Assembly (NCBI GenBank): GCA_022448525.1
Contig: JAKVCX010000004.1
Location: forward strand, 625,403-689,402
Direction of reading: 5' to 3'
Source of the DNA: Tenacibaculum sp.
GTDB lineage: Bacteria > Bacteroidota > Bacteroidia > Flavobacteriales > Flavobacteriaceae
DNA length: 64,000 nt
The position numbers were made by a program, and so were the translations under genes. This document shows, piece by piece, positions 59,913 to 64,000 of the stretch. Position 1 is the first letter of the stretch; the number at the start of each line of letters is the position of its first letter. The notes beneath the pieces were generated by a model. That model had not been told where the DNA came from. It did no database searches and was given only the letters and a program-made list of their open reading frames with translations.

Positions 59913-62834
59913 TTATTTTATCATTATTTCGTCTATAAAAATCCATGAGCGTCCATCATGTGGAAAACCTAAATGCCATTCAGGTAATTTTCCCAGTTTT
60001 TTTGCTACAAGCTTAATGTATTTTGCTTTTATATTTTGTTTAGTTTCAACACTCTTGATTTGAACTTCATCCGTATTAATTGGTTTTTGACCTCTCCAAT
60101 CTTTAATTTTTCGAAATCTTTTTCCATCAATTGAATGATAAATTTCAACATTGGTTGGTAAGAAAATCCAAGAACGTTGATCTCTTAAAAAGTTAACTTG
60201 AATGTTCGAAACAGTTTTTACTTTACCTAAATCAACAATTGCTTCTACATCTTCATTCCAGTATCCTTGCCATGTTCCTGTTCTAAAATCTTCAGTGCCT
60301 AGAATTCCATCTATTAGAGCATTATCTCCTCCTGCATTATATTGATTCGCATATTTAGTTTTTAATTCGATTTTAATATTTGGATCAATTTTGTAGAAAT
60401 CTGTAGTTATTACTGAGCTTTTAATATCTCCTTTCTGAGAATAAACTCTCAATATTGACTTTTCTTCAATGGTAAAAGGACTCTTATATTCTAAAAATTC
60501 ATTACTGTTTAATGAATAAAATGTCTTCACATCTTTTTCTACGTTTGACAGCACAACTTCGGTATTTCCTTTAAAAGCAACTTCTCCTTTTTCAATAAAA
60601 GGCGCAGGAACTATTACATGATCGTCAATCTTAGTTACAGGAAGTTCTTCTTCTTTTGTTCCCCAATCTGAAGGAGTATTTGTCATTTCAAAAACTAAAG
60701 TTCCTCCATTTATAATTTCTTCATGAGTTATATACGTTCTATTCAACGAATCTCCATTTAAGAATGCTTCTTTTATGTATCTATTGTTATCATTGAGATT
60801 ATTCGCTTTAATGGTGAATACTTTTCCATTTTCTAAATTGATGGAAGCTTTATCAAATAAAGGTTTTCCTATGATATACTGATTCGATCCTGGTGTTACA
60901 GGATAAAATCCTAAAGAGCTAAAAATATACCAAGCACTCATTTGCCCACAATCTTCATTTCCTGAAATTCCATCTGGTGAACTTGTGTACTGCTCCGTTA
61001 AAATTTGCTGAATCTTTTCTTGAGTTTTATGAGGTTTTCCAACAAAATTGTACAAATATGCCATATGGTGACTTGGTTCATTTCCATGTGCATATTGACC
61101 GATTAGTCCTGTAATATCAACTTGATGACGACCCGAAGTTTCTGCTTCTGCTTTAAATAGTATATCTAAATTCTTTTCTAAAACAGACTTCCCTCCTAGC
61201 AATTTCATATATCCAGAAATATCTTGAGGAACATAATTGCTATACTGCCAAGCATTGGCTTCTGTATAATTAAAGTTTACTTCATAAGGATCAAATGGAG
61301 CAAACCAAGTATTTCTAAAACGACCTCTCATAAATTGAGATTTCGGATCGTAAATATTCTTATAATTCTGAGCTCTTTCTATGTAAGTTTTATAATCATC
61401 AGACTTATTCATGGCTTTTGCCATTTGAGCAATCGTCCAATCATCATAAGCATATTCTAAGGTTTTAGAAACCGATTCACTTTCTTTCTCCACAGGAATA
61501 TAACCAAGAGTTTTATATGATTCTAACCCAAGCTTATCTCTAGTTGCAGAATGCTTCATTGCTTGTAACGCTTTCTCAGCATCAAATCCTTGAATTCCTT
61601 TCAAATAAGCATCAGCAATTACAGGAACTGCATGATAACCAATCATACAACCTGTATAATTTGCAGATAAATCCCAAATTGGCATAATTCCTCCTTCATC
61701 GTACTTAGCTAAAAAAGTATTGATAAAATCATTCGTACGTTCTTGTTCTATAATTGTGTACAAAGGATGTGTAGCTCTGTATGTATCCCAAAGAGAGAAA
61801 ACAGTATAATAGTCAAAGTCTTTAGTTTCATGGATTTTTAAATCCATTCCTCTGTATCTTCCATCAACATCTTGATATTTGTTTGGAGCAATCATAGCAT
61901 GATACATACTTGTGTAGAAATTAGTCTTATAATCTTCATTATTACTTTCTATAACAATTTTCTCTAATTGTTTTGTCCAAGCTTGTTGTGCATCATTTTT
62001 AACATCTTCAAAAGATTTGTTATCAATTTCTTTCTCTAAATTATTTTTAGCTCCTTCAATATCTACCGCAGAGATTCCAATTTTAACATAAACAGGTTCG
62101 TTATTTGGGTTTTCAAAAACAAAACCAGCAATTTGTTCTCTATTTTTCGGAACTAAGTGATCTAGTTTACCTTCAATTGAATGCGAAAATTTAATATAGA
62201 AGAATAATTTCTGATCGGTAGCCCATGCTTTTGAAAATCGATATCCAGATATTTCTTTATCAGAAATCATATTAATAACTCCACCCAATAATTCATCACG
62301 ATGAATTAAATCGAGAATTACCACTTGGTTTTCACTAGAAGGAAACTGATATTTATGCACTCCACTTCGTTCTGAAACTGTTAATTCAACATCAATATTT
62401 GTATCATTTAAATGAACTTTATAATAACCTGCCTCTGCAACTTCTTTTTTATGAGAGAACTTTGATCGATAACCTTTTTTACCATCCGAACCATTATTAA
62501 AAATAATATCGTTTGTGGGCATTAATAAAACATCACCATAATCTGAAACTCCAGTTCCACTTAAATGTGTATGAGAAAATCCATAAATATATTCATCGGA
62601 ATAATGATATCCAGAACATCCATCCCATCCATCTAATCGAGTATCAGGACTTAATTGCATCATTCCAAATGGCATTGTAGCTCCAGGATAAGTATGTCCG
62701 TGACCACCTGTTCCAATAAAAGGATTCACATAAGAAATTAAAGGTTTGGTAATTTTAGCGGGAGTAATTGGTTTGTTTTTACAACTATACAGTAATAATC
62801 CTATTAAGAAAAGGAATATTGTTTTAAGCTTCAT
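59913..62834 (-). CDS. GH92 alpha-mannosidase, lipoprotein, with C-terminal F5/8-like domain
   Basis: A 973-aa calcium-dependent exo-alpha-mannosidase of family GH92. Lipobox LLYSC (Cys18). N-terminal beta-sandwich opening with SYVNPFIGTGGHGHTYPGATMPFGMMQLSPDTR and GFSHTHLSGTG; the catalytic (alpha/alpha)6 domain has GGIMPIWDLSANYTGCMIGYHAVPV and the GNEDCGQMSAWYIFSSLGFYPV stretch with the catalytic Glu. Residues ~760-830 may be a chitobiase-type C-terminal piece, and ~840-973 a discoidin-like domain (AIVDLGKVKTVSNIQVNFLRD). It trims mannose from N-glycans at the cell surface. First gene of the operon, 4 bp before glycosylasparaginase. Confidence 0.94.
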   Translation of the reverse strand: MKLKTIFLFLIGLLLYSCKNKPITPAKITKPLISYVNPFIGTGGHGHTYPGATMPFGMMQLSPDTRLDGWDGCSGYHYSDEYIYGFSHTHLSGTGVSDYGDVLLMPTNDIIFNNGSDGKKGYRSKFSHKKEVAEAGYYKVHLNDTNIDVELTVSERSGVHKYQFPSSENQVVILDLIHRDELLGGVINMISDKEISGYRFSKAWATDQKLFFYIKFSHSIEGKLDHLVPKNREQIAGFVFENPNNEPVYVKIGISAVDIEGAKNNLEKEIDNKSFEDVKNDAQQAWTKQLEKIVIESNNEDYKTNFYTSMYHAMIAPNKYQDVDGRYRGMDLKIHETKDFDYYTVFSLWDTYRATHPLYTIIEQERTNDFINTFLAKYDEGGIMPIWDLSANYTGCMIGYHAVPVIADAYLKGIQGFDAEKALQAMKHSATRDKLGLESYKTLGYIPVEKESESVSKTLEYAYDDWTIAQMAKAMNKSDDYKTYIERAQNYKNIYDPKSQFMRGRFRNTWFAPFDPYEVNFNYTEANAWQYSNYVPQDISGYMKLLGGKSVLEKNLDILFKAEAETSGRHQVDITGLIGQYAHGNEPSHHMAYLYNFVGKPHKTQEKIQQILTEQYTSSPDGISGNEDCGQMSAWYIFSSLGFYPVTPGSNQYIIGKPLFDKASINLENGKVFTIKANNLNDNNRYIKEAFLNGDSLNRTYITHEEIINGGTLVFEMTNTPSDWGTKEEELPVTKIDDHVIVPAPFIEKGEVAFKGNTEVVLSNVEKDVKTFYSLNSNEFLEYKSPFTIEEKSILRVYSQKGDIKSSVITTDFYKIDPNIKIELKTKYANQYNAGGDNALIDGILGTEDFRTGTWQGYWNEDVEAIVDLGKVKTVSNIQVNFLRDQRSWIFLPTNVEIYHSIDGKRFRKIKDWRGQKPINTDEVQIKSVETKQNIKAKYIKLVAKKLGKLPEWHLGFPHDGRSWIFIDEIMIK

Positions 62835-62874
62835 TTGGTTTAGATTCTTATTTTTAGGATTCTAATATACTAAA

Positions 62875-64000
62875 ATGAAAATTTTAAAGTACTTCATTCT
62901 TCTTCTATTAACATTTACACAGTGCACAAAAAAGATTGAGAAACCAATTCAACCAAGTATAATTCCTTTACCTAATTTCCAAAACATAACTGAAGGAGTT
63001 TTCTTACTTTCAAATAACACTCATATTAAGGGAGATCAAGAACTATCTATAGTTATAGATTACTTTGAATCACATTTAAAAACAAATCTTCGAATTTCTC
63101 CAAACTCACTTCAAAAGAAAACTCAAATACTTTTTTCAATTGACAAAGAGATTAATAATGATGAAGAATATCATTTATCAATTACAAAAAATGAAATTCG
63201 AATACAATCTAAAACAGCTAAAGGGGCTTTTTATGCGGTACAATCGTTAATACAATTATTACCAACAAATAATGATGCAACAGAAATTGCTATTCAATGT
63301 TTAGAAATTAAAGATAAACCTGAATTTGTTTATCGAGGAATGCATTTAGACGTTGCGAGACACATGTTTTCAGTAGCATTCATTAAAAAATACATTGACG
63401 TTATTGCCTCATTGAAATACAATACTTTTCATTGGCACTTAACCGAAGATCAAGGTTGGAGAATTGAAATAAAGAAATATCCTAAGCTACAAGAAATAGC
63501 CGCATTTAGAGATGAAACTTTAATTGGACATTATAACGATCAACCGCAACAATTCGATGGTAAAAAATATGGCGGTTATTATACACAAGAAGAAATAAAG
63601 GAAATTGTACAATATGCATCTGAACGCTTTGTAGAAATTATTCCCGAAATAGAAATGCCTGGACATTCACAAGCTGCAATTGCCGCTTATCCAGAATTAG
63701 GATGCACTGGAGAAAAAGTTGAAGTAGCCATAAAATGGGGAGTTTTTGATGAAGTGTATTGTCCTTCGGAAACAACTTTTAAGTTTCTTGAAGATGTAAT
63801 TGATGAAGTTGTTGAACTATTTCCTGGCAAATACATTCATATTGGCGGAGATGAAACTCCCAAAACAAAATGGAAAAACTCAGCCTTCTGTCAAGAATTA
63901 ATCAAAGAGAAAAACCTAAAAGATGAAAATGGATTACAAAGCTATTTTATCTCTAGAATGGAAAAATATATCAACTCCAAGGGGAAACAAATTATTGGTT
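62875..64000 (+). CDS. GH20 beta-N-acetylhexosaminidase, 3' end cut by window
   Basis: The frame opens at ATG 62875 and runs past the right edge without a stop (375 codons visible). Lipoprotein N-terminus (MKILKYFILLLLTFTQC, lipobox TFTQC). GH20b-type N-terminal domain to ~145, then the catalytic barrel: FVYRGMHLDVARHMFSVAFIKKYID, YNTFHWHLTEDQGWRIEI, EIIPEIEMPGHSQAAIAAYPELG and IHIGGDETPKTKW with the Asp-Glu catalytic pair. It removes terminal GlcNAc/GalNAc. It diverges from the GH92 gene across only 40 bp, so the two promoters must overlap; co-regulation with the N-glycan operon is likely. Confidence 0.93.
   Translation, partial: MKILKYFILLLLTFTQCTKKIEKPIQPSIIPLPNFQNITEGVFLLSNNTHIKGDQELSIVIDYFESHLKTNLRISPNSLQKKTQILFSIDKEINNDEEYHLSITKNEIRIQSKTAKGAFYAVQSLIQLLPTNNDATEIAIQCLEIKDKPEFVYRGMHLDVARHMFSVAFIKKYIDVIASLKYNTFHWHLTEDQGWRIEIKKYPKLQEIAAFRDETLIGHYNDQPQQFDGKKYGGYYTQEEIKEIVQYASERFVEIIPEIEMPGHSQAAIAAYPELGCTGEKVEVAIKWGVFDEVYCPSETTFKFLEDVIDEVVELFPGKYIHIGGDETPKTKWKNSAFCQELIKEKNLKDENGLQSYFISRMEKYINSKGKQIIG

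Noticed and set aside
1..64000. tRNA, rRNA, CRISPR arrays, insertion sequences, prophage
   Set aside because: No cloverleaf-like or rRNA-like stretches, no regularly spaced direct repeats, and no transposase, integrase or phage structural genes were seen.

Overview
The window is AT-rich, gene-dense DNA from a member of the Bacteroidota, most probably a marine Flavobacteriaceae (Tenacibaculum/Polaribacter-like). Signs of this are TAnnTTTG-type -7 promoter elements, the absence of Shine-Dalgarno patterns, a type IX secretion sorting domain, 2TM, DUF4476 and zinc-metalloprotease families typical of the group, a CrtZ/CrtB/CrtI zeaxanthin operon, and STN/FecR/FecI iron-type signalling. No rRNA, tRNA, CRISPR array, transposase or complete mobile element was seen.

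Layout. 1-3.6 kb: the end of an outer-membrane barrel gene, a 57-aa membrane protein, fumC and a triple-DUF4476 protein. 3.8-9.8 kb: a di-heme cytochrome c peroxidase lipoprotein, then an ECF sigma / FecR / TonB-receptor signalling operon. A shared motif GGTTGGGT-N13/14-AACGT occurs before the peroxidase, before fecR, and before a structured 0.4-kb non-coding stretch. 9.8-16.7 kb: a TonB receptor divergent from a two-gene quinoprotein operon, a catalase-like domain fused to a LodA-like CTQ oxidase plus its LodB-like flavoprotein. 16.8-22.5 kb: guanine deaminase, aldose epimerase, small proteins and hutI-hutG. 22.8-27.8 kb: an MFS transporter, then a LytS/LytR two-component system whose kinase is fused to a 2TM domain and is followed by four tandem stand-alone 2TM genes.

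27.9-37.3 kb: a nearly complete arginine operon (GNAT, argG, argC, proC, argD, argF', argB, argE, argH). It is preceded by a ~300-nt leader that encodes a 21-residue peptide ending RRRRPARRS, with its start codon almost at the predicted transcription start. This looks like an arginine-sensing attenuator and is one of the two strongest findings; the other is the catalase-LodA fusion. Two REP-like palindromic elements lie in the operon's only real gaps.

37.3-49.7 kb: a PD40 beta-propeller protein; a secreted double GH26-like enzyme with a Cys-rich linker and T9SS signal; the carotenoid operon with a B12-type MerR regulator and a divergent ECF sigma; then an accessory patch with a small peptide gene, an internal terminator and two cupin/HEAT proteins beside the remnant of a barrel gene. 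49.7-57.5 kb: threonine aldolase, zinc metalloprotease, prfB, arsC and an M16 protease. 57.6-64 kb: an N-glycan dismantling cluster (MFS sugar porter, glycosylasparaginase, GH92 mannosidase, divergent GH20 hexosaminidase cut by the window end).

All assignments come from reading motifs and family resemblance by eye; no database search was run.
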